A DNA stretch of 16,796 nt from JAWXCM01 sp034408745. GTDB lineage: Bacteria > Acidobacteriota > Terriglobia > Bryobacterales > Bryobacteraceae. Where the stretch lies: assembly GCA_034408745.1 (NCBI GenBank), contig JAWXCM010000190.1, positions 1 through 16,796 of the forward strand, in the 5' to 3' direction. Numbering within the stretch: the first letter of the stretch is position 1; each line of letters begins with the position of its first letter. The notes beneath the pieces were generated by a model. It had not been told where the DNA came from. It saw only the letters and a program-made list of their open reading frames with translations, and searched no databases. Shown in pieces: positions 9,433 to 16,383 of the stretch. The position numbers and the translations under genes are program-made.

Positions 9433-9439
9433 TTAGTGA

Positions 9440-9482
9440 GGCGGGCGTGGGCGCCCGCCGCAGCTCTGGGGAGCTGCCCCCC
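9440..9482 (+). repeat. Double-hairpin repeat, copy 2
   Basis: The second copy of the 43-nt element at 177-219, 36 of 43 bases identical. Hairpin 1 pairs 9440-9447 with 9452-9459 (loop TGGG). Hairpin 2 pairs 9460-9466 with 9471-9477 (loop TGGG). Five C follow. Six of the seven differences from copy 1 are three base-pair swaps that keep the stems intact: A182-T191 became G9445-C9454, G201-C210 became C9464-G9473, and C202-G209 became T9465-A9472. It starts 8 bases after the last kor-operon gene and lies between convergent genes. Confidence 0.88.
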
Positions 9483-9514
9483 TGAGTAGAAATAACTGGT
9501 GAGGTGGGCTAGTT

Positions 9515-10918
9515 TCAGGGCTTTGGGAGCAGGTGTTTTTGTACCTTGCCTAGTGCGGTTCGCGGGAGCTTGTCGACAATGATGAAGGTGCGCGGCACTT
9601 TGAAGCTGGCGAGGCTTTGACGGCAGCGCGTTTCCAGGTCCAATGCGCCGTGTTCGCGCAAGACCACATAGGCCACGGGGAGTTCTCCGCGGACGCGGTC
9701 CGGCATGCCGACCACCGCCGCTTCGGCCACTTCCGGCTGCTCCAGCAGGAATTCCTCGATCTCCCGGGGATAAATATTAAAACCACCAGAAATAATCAGG
9801 TCGCTTTTGCGGCCTAAGAGCGTGTAGTACCCATCAGGGGAACGTTCCGCCATGTCGCCGGTGCGGAACCAGCCGTTATCAAAAGCCGCTTCGGTGGCTT
9901 CGGGACGGCGCCAGTAGCCTGCGAATAGGTTTGGTCCGCGTAGCTGCACTTCTCCGTCGACGATCCGCGTGGACACTCCGGGGAGCGGCAGCCCTACTGT
10001 CCCGGGCCGCCGCTCACCTTCGTACGGGTTCGATATGTTCATCAGCGTTTCTGTCATGCCGTAGCGTTCGAGGATGGTGTGGCCGAAGCGCTCTCTGAAC
10101 TCCTCCAGAATCTGCGGAGGCAGGGGCGCGGAGCCGCTTACGAACAGTCTTGCGGCGACACCGATCCGCCGGGCGGTGTCGGGGGGCAGTTCGAGCAGGC
10201 GCACGTAGACGGTTGGCACTCCGAAGAACAGCGTTGGGCGGTAATCGAGCAGTTCGGCCGAGGCTTTTGCGTGCTCGAAGCGTTCGAGGAGGCGCATGTG
10301 GAATCCGGCTATGAGCCACGTGTGCAGGCCATTGCCAAGGGCGTGGACGTGGAAGAGCGGAAGCGGGAGGAGTAGTCGGTCCGCGTCTGAGATGCGCCAG
10401 CAGGTGAGGAGGTTCAGCGCGTTGGCGGCGAAGTTGTTGTGGGTGAGGATGGCGCCTTTGGAGACTCCTGTGGTGCCTGAGGTGTAGACGATGGCTGCGG
10501 GTGCGTCGCCGTCGAGCAGTGTGTCTGGACGCGGTGCTCCGGGCCTTGGCTGCAGTTCGCTGACGAGGAGGATGGGAACTATGTCAGGGATAGAGTCGCG
10601 GCTCGTGGCTATGACGAACTTCGGTTCGGCGTCGCGCAGGATGTGGGTAATTTCGCGATCCCGGTAGAGGATGTTGACCGGCACGAACATGATGCCGAGC
10701 TTGACGCAGGAAAGGTAGATGTCGATGAGCTGGATGCAGTTCGGGAGGTAGATGCAGAGGCGGTCACCGGGGCGAAGGCCGAGCTCAGTGAACCACGCTG
10801 CGAGTTCGTCGCTGCGGATGTCGAGGTCTCCGAAGGTGTACTGGTGTCCTTGCCATTCGAGGGCGGCGGCATCGCGCCGGCCTTTCAGAGAGAGGTCGAA
10901 GAGATGGCAGAGGTTCAT
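9515..10918 (-). CDS. Acyl-CoA synthetase, malonyl-CoA synthetase (MatB)-like
   Basis: An AMP-forming ligase of the ANL family, 467 aa, probably cytoplasmic. It activates a carboxylate with ATP and joins it to CoA. Core motifs: P-loop YTSGTTGVSKG (145-155), YGMTE (286-290), TGD (353-355), the hinge region GRKSDLIISGGFNIYPREIE (369-388), and the C-terminal catalytic lysine K458 in PRTALGKVQ. The segment MTETLMNISNPYEGERRPG (288-306) is close to that of malonyl-CoA synthetases (MatB/ACSF3), whose arginine in this region binds the second carboxylate. Malonate or methylmalonate is therefore a good guess. ATG at 10916-10918 overlaps the stop of the upstream transporter gene by 4 bases, suggesting that the transporter brings in the acid this enzyme activates. 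Confidence 0.85.
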   Translation of the reverse strand: MNLCHLFDLSLKGRRDAAALEWQGHQYTFGDLDIRSDELAAWFTELGLRPGDRLCIYLPNCIQLIDIYLSCVKLGIMFVPVNILYRDREITHILRDAEPKFVIATSRDSIPDIVPILLVSELQPRPGAPRPDTLLDGDAPAAIVYTSGTTGVSKGAILTHNNFAANALNLLTCWRISDADRLLLPLPLFHVHALGNGLHTWLIAGFHMRLLERFEHAKASAELLDYRPTLFFGVPTVYVRLLELPPDTARRIGVAARLFVSGSAPLPPQILEEFRERFGHTILERYGMTETLMNISNPYEGERRPGTVGLPLPGVSTRIVDGEVQLRGPNLFAGYWRRPEATEAAFDNGWFRTGDMAERSPDGYYTLLGRKSDLIISGGFNIYPREIEEFLLEQPEVAEAAVVGMPDRVRGELPVAYVVLREHGALDLETRCRQSLASFKVPRTFIIVDKLPRTALGKVQKHLLPKP

Positions 10919-12132
10919 GACTCGCGAAGGGCGGCCGTGGCGAAGGCGGTGAGGAGAGCGAATGCGGCGAGCGCGAGAAAGCTGACGCGGAACTGGCCTG
11001 TGAGGTCGGCGACCAGGCCCATAGCGGGTGCTCCTGCGAGGATCATGGTGATGCCGATCATGTTAACCAGTCCCATGGCGGCGCCGGCGCGTCCTGGGAA
11101 CAGGGCCGCGGCCCTGTTGAACAGAGCGGCGTAGGGCAGTCCGCAGCCGATGCCGAGCGTTACGATGGCGATGGATATGACGGCGACGGAGTTTGCTAAT
11201 GCCAGTGAGAGGCATGCGAGCGCGCTCAGCAACAGAGCTCCGCGCAAGAGGCTCTTTACGGGGAGGTGGTTGAGCAGCCAGCCACCTGTGGGCCGGCTCA
11301 GGATGCCGAGGAGAAGGACGGCCGATCCCACGAGGCCCGCCAGTTTCAGGGGCATGTCGAAGTTCGTTCGCAAGAGGGTGGTGATCCAGGATCCAACGAC
11401 GATAACCAGGCCGAAGGAACTCATCTGAACCATTCCGAGAACCCAGAGCTGACGGTCAGTGAGCAGTCCGCCGAGGCCGGGAGGGGTGTGAGTTCGCGCG
11501 GGCGGCGTCGCGAAGAGTTTCCACACTACGAGGGCGAGCAGGGCTACGGAGGCGCAGCATATGAAGGCACCCCGCCAGCCGAGGGCTTCGAGAAGTTGAG
11601 GCACTGCGAAGATCACGAAGCCGGAACCCAGCAGTGCCGAACCGCCGTAGAATCCCTGAGCGAGGTGGAGCCCTGGCCCTTCGAACGATGACACGGTGTA
11701 TCGGGCTCCGGCGGTGAAGCAGACGCCTGTACCAAGTCCGGTGAATACCTTCCAGAACAACAAATGCCAGTAGCTGCCGGCCCCAGCGACGGCGAGATTG
11801 CCGAGAGCGATCCACACGAGAGCCACCGGCATTACTCTTGCAGGGCCGAACCGATCGGCAAGCCGGCCTCCAGGGATCTGCATCAGGAAGTGCGTCAGAA
11901 AAATGCCCGTGGTTAGCAGCCCGGCTGAAGCCTGGTCGAAATGAAATGCTTCACGGAGGGTGCCCGACATTGGGGCGTGGTTCGTGTAGTTTGCGGAAAA
12001 CGCGAAGCCCGCAAGGCAGACGGCGGCGAGTGCGCCGATATCGACGCGCTGGCGCTGGTCGGATGGAGCAAACGTGGAGGACACCAAGGGATTGAGTTTT
12101 AGTATATCCACGGATGTCGATGCAACAAACAT
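10915..12132 (-). CDS. Major facilitator superfamily transporter
   Basis: 405 aa with about 12 hydrophobic segments, an inner-membrane carrier. The hallmark cytoplasmic loop 2-3, GGRLADRFGPARV, is present, and an arginine-containing counterpart (SRPTGGWLLNHLPVKSL) sits in the second half. The first membrane span begins near DIGALAAVCLAGFAFSANY. The substrate cannot be read from sequence; overlap by ATGA with the malonyl-CoA-synthetase-like gene suggests a carboxylate. The start is uncertain: ATG at 12130-12132 is chosen since upstream codons are antisense of the next gene and look non-protein-like. AGGA lies about 12 bases before it, which is far. GTG codons a few residues later are alternatives. 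Confidence 0.85.
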   Translation of the reverse strand: MFVASTSVDILKLNPLVSSTFAPSDQRQRVDIGALAAVCLAGFAFSANYTNHAPMSGTLREAFHFDQASAGLLTTGIFLTHFLMQIPGGRLADRFGPARVMPVALVWIALGNLAVAGAGSYWHLLFWKVFTGLGTGVCFTAGARYTVSSFEGPGLHLAQGFYGGSALLGSGFVIFAVPQLLEALGWRGAFICCASVALLALVVWKLFATPPARTHTPPGLGGLLTDRQLWVLGMVQMSSFGLVIVVGSWITTLLRTNFDMPLKLAGLVGSAVLLLGILSRPTGGWLLNHLPVKSLLRGALLLSALACLSLALANSVAVISIAIVTLGIGCGLPYAALFNRAAALFPGRAGAAMGLVNMIGITMILAGAPAMGLVADLTGQFRVSFLALAAFALLTAFATAALRES

Positions 12133-12134
12133 GT

Positions 12135-12162
12135 TGGCTTTTTGTCCTGCTGGCTTTTGTCC
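12135..12162. repeat. Direct repeat in the divergent promoter region
   Basis: TGGCTTTTTGTCC at 12135-12147 is followed three bases later by TGGCTTTTGTCC at 12151-12162, differing by one T. The pair fills half of the 57-base gap between the divergent MFS and DUF2264 genes. It could be a binding site for a regulator of both, or a simple tandem duplication. Confidence 0.4.
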
Positions 12163-12189
12163 GGGGCGCGTTTGCCGGATAATGAGCGC

Positions 12190-14223
12190 ATGCGTCGACG
12201 TGAGTTTCTTGCGGCTCTTCCCTGCTCTGCAGCGCTGGGCCAGTCGCCTGGCTCGGACCCCTCTTTCAATGCGCTGGCTGAGATTGTCTTCCTCGAGCTG
12301 GTCCGCGGGTACGTTACGAATGCCGCGAAGACTTCGGACAGTAACGCGGTGATCGAGTATCCGGGAGCCACGGTCACGAAGAATTTTCTGGCGAAATCGG
12401 GCAAGAGCGTTACGGGGGTAACCCGGATGCTGCCGGCGTTGGCGTCGTGGATTGTGTCGAAGCGCCAGCCGGGCGTGCTTGCGGTGGATGGCGCTAAATT
12501 CGATTTGCTGGATGTAGTGGGTTCGGCGCTGGTGAACGGGACCAATCCGGCGCACAAGGACTACTGGCTGGCGGCACCACCAGACAAACAGGATCAGCGG
12601 CAGGTGGAGTCGTCGATAGTGGCGTGGTCGGTGTGGCTGCTTCGCGATGCTCTGTTGCCGCAGATGTCGACGGTGGAGAGGCGCCGCATTGATGAATGGC
12701 TGTCAGGTTGTACCGTGGTGCCTGTTCGGCGGAACAACTGGGCGTGGTTTACGGCTGTGAATCATGCAGCCCGGCTGTCTCTGAATGAGAAGTTCAGCGA
12801 GTTCAGCTACGGACAGACGGCGATGTTTGAGGATTTGAAGGCGCTGGATGCGATGTACGTCGGGAACGGCTGGTACAACGACGACAAGCCGCGGGCGTCG
12901 TTCGACTATTACAACTCGTGGGTGTTCGCGAGTCACTTTCTGTACTGGAATGCGATGGTCGGGGCGAAGTTTCCGGACTGGTCGAAGATGTTTGGCGACC
13001 GGCTGAAGTCTTATCTGGAGACGGCTCCGCTGTTCTTTGGGGCTAACGGGTCGCATGTGTTGTATGGGCGGTCGCTGATTTACAGGTGGGCTGTGCTGAC
13101 GCCGCTGGTGCTGGCTTACTCGCAGAACTTGTGGCCGCATTCGGACGCTTTGTTGCACCGGATTGTTCATGGGAGCCTGGCTTTTCACAAGAATACGGGC
13201 GGATTCGATGCCTCAGCTGGCAAATTGCGAGAGACTTATTCGGCGGACGGTACGGTGGATATTCACGAATCCTACATTGACGGCGGCCATCCGTACTGGG
13301 GCATGCAGGCGTTTGGGATGTGGCTAATCCCTCGAACGGATCCGTTCTGGACTGCCGCGGGCGGGCAGTTGCCGGTAGAGCAATCCGATTTCCGGCGCGG
13401 GCTGGAAGCCCCCGGCCTGATGCTGACCGGCCACAAGGCCTCGGGTCAGGTGAAGATGCTGCAGGCCCGGTCGACGCGAACGGACTGGCATTATCGGGAC
13501 AAGTACAACAAGCTGGTTTATTCGACACATTTTCCGTTCAATATTGTGCAGGCGCCGGATGTTTGTCCGTGGGACAACTGCCTGGTGCTTCGGGACCGGA
13601 GGCGGCGGAAGTCGGCCGGACGGGGTGAAGTCAGCGAGACTCGGATGCTGACGGACGGGGTGGAACTGGCCTACGGGATTGAGTATGAAGGGTTGAAGGT
13701 GTCGGTGCGGTCGACTGTGATCGCGGACGGTGAGTTTGAGTTGCGGGTGCACCGGGTGATCGCTCCGGCCGAGGTGGATGCGGCTATGGAGCTGGTTGAA
13801 GGGTCGGCTGCAATCGGGCTGGACTCAGCGGGGCAGGCGGACACGCTGGCTCAGGCGACGTTCAGTATTGTGCGAAATCCGAAGTCGGGGATGCTGATTG
13901 CGTCGTGGCCGGGGACGATGTGGAGTGGTGTGGGTGCGTCGTGGGATTTTGGATCGGCGGAATCGGCGGCCAGCAATGTGATTTCGAAAGCGATGCTGGT
14001 GAATACGCTTTGGGCGCCGTTGAAGCCAGGTGCGGCGGTGTTGTACTCGGTGCACTATGCCAGTCCGAAGCCGCTGACGCATCCTCAGCTTCATGCGGGG
14101 GCGGCGCGGCTGATGGCTCGGGCGAAGTCCCTGACCGGGGTGGCTGGCCCTGAACGGATGGAAGCTGTCGATACTCCGTTACGGGTGCCTTCCAGGGTGA
14201 AGGCACCCGCCGCGAAGCGCTGA
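12190..14223 (+). CDS. Tat-exported DUF2264 family protein
   Basis: 677 aa. The N-terminus RRREFLAALPCSAALGQ matches a twin-arginine export signal, so the folded protein probably acts in the periplasm. ATG at 12190 is chosen because it places this signal at residue 1; an ATG 16 codons upstream (12142) would bury it. The body fits DUF2264: RNNWAWFTAVNHAARLS (about 180-195), GNGWYNDDKPRASFDYY near 222-240, and GRSLIYRWAVL near 292. This family has an alpha/alpha-barrel look like that of polysaccharide lyases and unsaturated-glycan hydrolases, so a role in sugar-polymer use is likely but unproven. The last 14 codons are built from a large hairpin (14182-14209). The stop is one base from the convergent VOC gene's stop. 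Confidence 0.78.
   Translation: MRRREFLAALPCSAALGQSPGSDPSFNALAEIVFLELVRGYVTNAAKTSDSNAVIEYPGATVTKNFLAKSGKSVTGVTRMLPALASWIVSKRQPGVLAVDGAKFDLLDVVGSALVNGTNPAHKDYWLAAPPDKQDQRQVESSIVAWSVWLLRDALLPQMSTVERRRIDEWLSGCTVVPVRRNNWAWFTAVNHAARLSLNEKFSEFSYGQTAMFEDLKALDAMYVGNGWYNDDKPRASFDYYNSWVFASHFLYWNAMVGAKFPDWSKMFGDRLKSYLETAPLFFGANGSHVLYGRSLIYRWAVLTPLVLAYSQNLWPHSDALLHRIVHGSLAFHKNTGGFDASAGKLRETYSADGTVDIHESYIDGGHPYWGMQAFGMWLIPRTDPFWTAAGGQLPVEQSDFRRGLEAPGLMLTGHKASGQVKMLQARSTRTDWHYRDKYNKLVYSTHFPFNIVQAPDVCPWDNCLVLRDRRRRKSAGRGEVSETRMLTDGVELAYGIEYEGLKVSVRSTVIADGEFELRVHRVIAPAEVDAAMELVEGSAAIGLDSAGQADTLAQATFSIVRNPKSGMLIASWPGTMWSGVGASWDFGSAESAASNVISKAMLVNTLWAPLKPGAAVLYSVHYASPKPLTHPQLHAGAARLMARAKSLTGVAGPERMEAVDTPLRVPSRVKAPAAKR
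14182..14213 (+). repeat. Hairpin at the 3' end of the DUF2264 gene, possible repeat relative
   Basis: An 11-bp perfect stem, 14182-14192 with 14199-14209, loop CAGGGT, followed by CCGC. The stem end plus GCCGC and the G-rich loop resemble hairpin 1 of the double-hairpin repeats, but hairpin 2 is missing. It lies wholly within the coding region and provides the residues LRVPSRVKAPAAKR at the C-terminus. Confidence 0.5.
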
Positions 14224-14224
14224 A

Positions 14225-15169
14225 TCAGGCGTTTTCGCCGAGCCAGGAGGAGATGAACCAGGAGTGGTCTTTGGGGTCGATGACTCCTGCGCTGCGGTCG
14301 CCGTAGGGTTTGTTCTCCGGAGCGCTGATGGATTTGGCTCCGAGTTCGAGAGCACGGGCGTAGGCTGAATCGACATCTTCCACGTAGATCAGGATGTTGC
14401 CCGGCATGGGCTGCCACTGACCGTGAGCCTCGCTCATTTCGATCATGGAGTCGCCGAGGCGCACTTTGGAGTGGGCGACGCGGCCGTCGGGGTCGGTGTA
14501 CTTCTCCAGTGTCTCGGCGCCAAAGGCCCCTTCGAGGAAGGCGAGCATTTCGAGCGCTCCGTTGACGTGGAGGTAGGGGCTCAGGCTGAGCATGCCGACA
14601 GGCCGGTGGCCGGTCGCCCGATGCGTGGCGATGTACCAGTTGTTGCCGGCGATGTCTCGAATGGAGCCTTCGCGGTCGCCGTAAGGTTGGTCCCGTGGCT
14701 CATGCAGGGAGGTGGCTCCGGCGGCGATGGCTCGGGAGTAGGCGGCATCGGCGTCCTCGACGTACAGGTGCAGAGGCAGGGTTCCGGCCGGGTAGTTCTC
14801 ATTGCCGTCGGCTACATCGACGGTGGCGTCGCCGATGTGGAGTTCGGCATGCATCACCTTGCCATCAGGTGCCGGGGCACGCATGATTTCCTCTGCGTGG
14901 AAGGCGGTCTTGATGAACTCGATCAACGCGTTTGCGTCGGGGACGACGAGGTAGGGGATGACGCTGTGGTCACCGGGTCGGATGTGGGCTGGCATTTTCT
15001 GACTCCTTTGTGCGGCGGCCATTTCGAGGCGGCGGCGGAAGTTCTTTCGGAACCGGGTGGATGGCATGTCGACGAGGTCTTCGGCGATGGACAGCAGGGG
15101 GTCGTCATGGCTGAACAGACGAGCCTCGAGCGCGCGGTCGAGTTGCAGGATGCGTTCGTTCTCAGTCAT
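14225..15169 (-). CDS. Tandem VOC (glyoxalase/PhnB-like) protein with N-terminal sigma-linked segment
   Basis: 314 aa. Residues 1-58 form a helical, charged segment (MTENERILQLDRALEARLFS...). Two VOC domains follow: 1 at about 69-180 (IPYLVVPDANALIEFIKTAF, PYGDREGSIRDIAGNNWYIATH) and 2 at about 190-314 (LSPYLHVNGALEMLAFLEGA, PYGDRSAGVIDPKDHSWFISS). Such PhnB-like domains are metal-binding or antibiotic-binding folds; the substrate is unknown. The ATG at 15167-15169 overlaps the end of the ECF sigma gene by 8 bases, pointing to coupled expression. A second start, ATG at 14993-14995 (M59), has AAAGGAG seven bases upstream (15003-15009) and would give a 256-aa protein of the two VOC domains alone. 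Which start is used is undecided. Confidence 0.78.
   Translation of the reverse strand: MTENERILQLDRALEARLFSHDDPLLSIAEDLVDMPSTRFRKNFRRRLEMAAAQRSQKMPAHIRPGDHSVIPYLVVPDANALIEFIKTAFHAEEIMRAPAPDGKVMHAELHIGDATVDVADGNENYPAGTLPLHLYVEDADAAYSRAIAAGATSLHEPRDQPYGDREGSIRDIAGNNWYIATHRATGHRPVGMLSLSPYLHVNGALEMLAFLEGAFGAETLEKYTDPDGRVAHSKVRLGDSMIEMSEAHGQWQPMPGNILIYVEDVDSAYARALELGAKSISAPENKPYGDRSAGVIDPKDHSWFISSWLGENA
15003..15009 (-). promoter_or_regulatory. Strong internal ribosome binding site in the VOC gene
   Basis: AAAGGAG on the minus strand, seven bases before an in-frame ATG (14993-14995) that begins MPAHIRPGDHSVIPYLVV. It is one of the best Shine-Dalgarno sequences in the window, although it lies inside an open frame. 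It suggests that VOC domains can be made without the N-terminal 58 residues, or that this was the original gene start before a fusion. Confidence 0.55.
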
Positions 15170-15711
15170 GGCTTTCACCTGCGATCTGTGCGCGGAGGGT
15201 CTCAAGGCCTCGAAACTGTAATTGTTTGACCGCGACTTCAGAGCGGCCGATTTCTTTTGCGATTTCCCGCGTGGTCTTCCCTTCAACGAAGCGAGCTTCG
15301 AGCACGCTTGCCTGGTCAGGTGGAAGATCTCGCACCATGGCGAAGAGGCGAGCCCGGTAACAAGCCTCCTCAATGTCCTCGTCTGAAACGGGCTCGGCTA
15401 CCGGCGGATGGATGATGCTCTTTCGGCGGCGGTCGGCGATGCGGGGCGCTGGCGATGCGGAAGAGCCAGGCTCCGAACGGGACGCCCCGCCATTCATTCA
15501 TAGCGGTTGATTTGCGCAAGCGCCTGTTCGAAGACTTCGGAGGTGACGTCCTCGGCCTCATCACGGTGGCGCAGGCGGCGGATGACGTAGGCCCAGACCA
15601 GACGCGATCGAACCACAGTTCGTAGAGGTCGGCAAAGCGGCGCGGGTCGGCCTGAGCGGCCTCGATGAGGTCGCGTTCGTTGTCAGCCTGTGTGTTTTGG
15701 CCGGCCGCCAT
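15162..15711 (-). pseudogene. ECF-type RNA polymerase sigma factor, interrupted by three frameshifts
   Basis: Three reading frames together rebuild a normal ECF sigma of about 179 aa. Segment 1, from ATG 15709-15711, reads ...RRFADLYELWFDRVW; then region 2 resumes as AYVIRRLRHRDEAEDVTSEVF, the stretch after RYE resumes as WRGVPFGAWLFRIAS, and after that comes ARIADRRRK through the region 4 helix-turn-helix (DLPPDQASVLEARFVEGKTTREIAKEIGRSEVAVKQL). The breaks are a +5 tandem duplication (CCAGA twice, 15593-15602), a +4 tandem duplication (ATTC twice, 15492-15499), and +1 at the GGGG run 15443-15446. Removing 10 bases in total restores one frame. As written, no full-length sigma can be made. Sequencing or assembly error is the rival explanation. 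Confidence 0.75.
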
Positions 15712-15720
15712 GATCTGTCG

Positions 15721-15734
15721 TGTATATCGCTACA
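15721..15734. promoter_or_regulatory. Small inverted repeat before the ECF sigma gene
   Basis: TGTA-N6-TACA on the plus strand, 10 bases before the sigma ATG and inside the 36-base gap after the oxidase gene. It could be an operator or part of a promoter; with only 4-bp arms it could also be chance. Confidence 0.25.
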
Positions 15735-15747
15735 GGGTGGAAAAAGG

Positions 15748-16314
15748 TCACGCGCTATTTGCCCAGCGACGCAGGAACCAGAACAGTACGATCCAGAGGG
15801 CACCCATGAAGTGCCAGAAAAGGACTGCGGTGCTGAGGACTCGGCGATGGAGGCGCAGGGTTTGCTCGGTGCCCTCGAAGAGCTGCGCTGAATTTCGCCA
15901 GATCCAGCCCAGCCAGACGATTCCGGCGAGCAGGTGGACACCGTGAATTCCCATAAAGATGTAGAAGGCAGAGCCTCTGGGGTTTCCGGCGACTGCGACT
16001 CCCTGACCGAGGAGATCCGATGCGGAGACGGCCTGAATTGTGAGGAATATCAGGGCAAGAGAGACGGCGACGAGGAGACGGATCCGATAGACGGCCACCA
16101 GGGCTCGGCGCAACGCCCACCGCGCGAGTTCGACGACAATGCTGCTGAGGATGAGAGCCGCGGTGCCAGCCCAGAGCATGGCAGGCACCTGGAAGTGTTG
16201 CCACTCGGGTTGTGCGTCCATGCGGAGTCCGAACGCCAGCAACAGGGCCACGAAAAAGAAGGTCAGCGATACGAGCCCGACGAACATGCCGATCTGGGGC
16301 AGAGACAGTCTCAA
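15748..16314 (-). CDS. Cytochrome c oxidase (heme-copper oxidase) subunit III
   Basis: 188 aa with about five membrane spans, the shorter form of subunit III found in bacterial aa3/bo3-type oxidases. It lies in the inner membrane and stabilises the catalytic subunit I. Signs: an opening span (GMFVGLVSLTFFFVALLLAF), the middle loop with YIFMGIHGVHLLAGIVWLGW (about residues 118-137), and the closing FWHFMGALWIVLFWFLRRW, the typical end of the family. The start is taken as TTG at 16312-16314 because no ATG or GTG in frame lies further up; the internal ATG at residue 10 (MFVGL) would also leave the first span intact. Subunits I and II are not in the window. Confidence 0.88.
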   Translation of the reverse strand: MRLSLPQIGMFVGLVSLTFFFVALLLAFGLRMDAQPEWQHFQVPAMLWAGTAALILSSIVVELARWALRRALVAVYRIRLLVAVSLALIFLTIQAVSASDLLGQGVAVAGNPRGSAFYIFMGIHGVHLLAGIVWLGWIWRNSAQLFEGTEQTLRLHRRVLSTAVLFWHFMGALWIVLFWFLRRWANSA

Positions 16315-16383
16315 GTCACCAGCATAGATGACGCACAGCAGTGCGGCGCTTCAGAGTGTATAACGGGAGTTGGATTCTATTCT

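Noticed and set aside
11099..11118. A 20-bp perfect palindrome inside the MFS gene
   Set aside because: It encodes a conserved-looking alanine-rich stretch (FNRAAALF) in GC-rich codons and lies in the middle of a gene; chance is adequate to explain it.
12157..12185. TTGTCC-17-TAATGA as a promoter for the DUF2264 gene
   Set aside because: Poor -10 match, and the predicted transcript would begin at or after the chosen start codon.
12133..12555. N-terminal extension of the MFS frame
   Set aside because: Arginine- and glutamine-rich sequence antisense to the DUF2264 gene, lying before the first membrane span and without support.
15170..15373. N-terminal extension of the VOC protein frame
   Set aside because: It overlaps region 4 of the ECF sigma in another frame; the sigma reading has clear family motifs and the extension has none.
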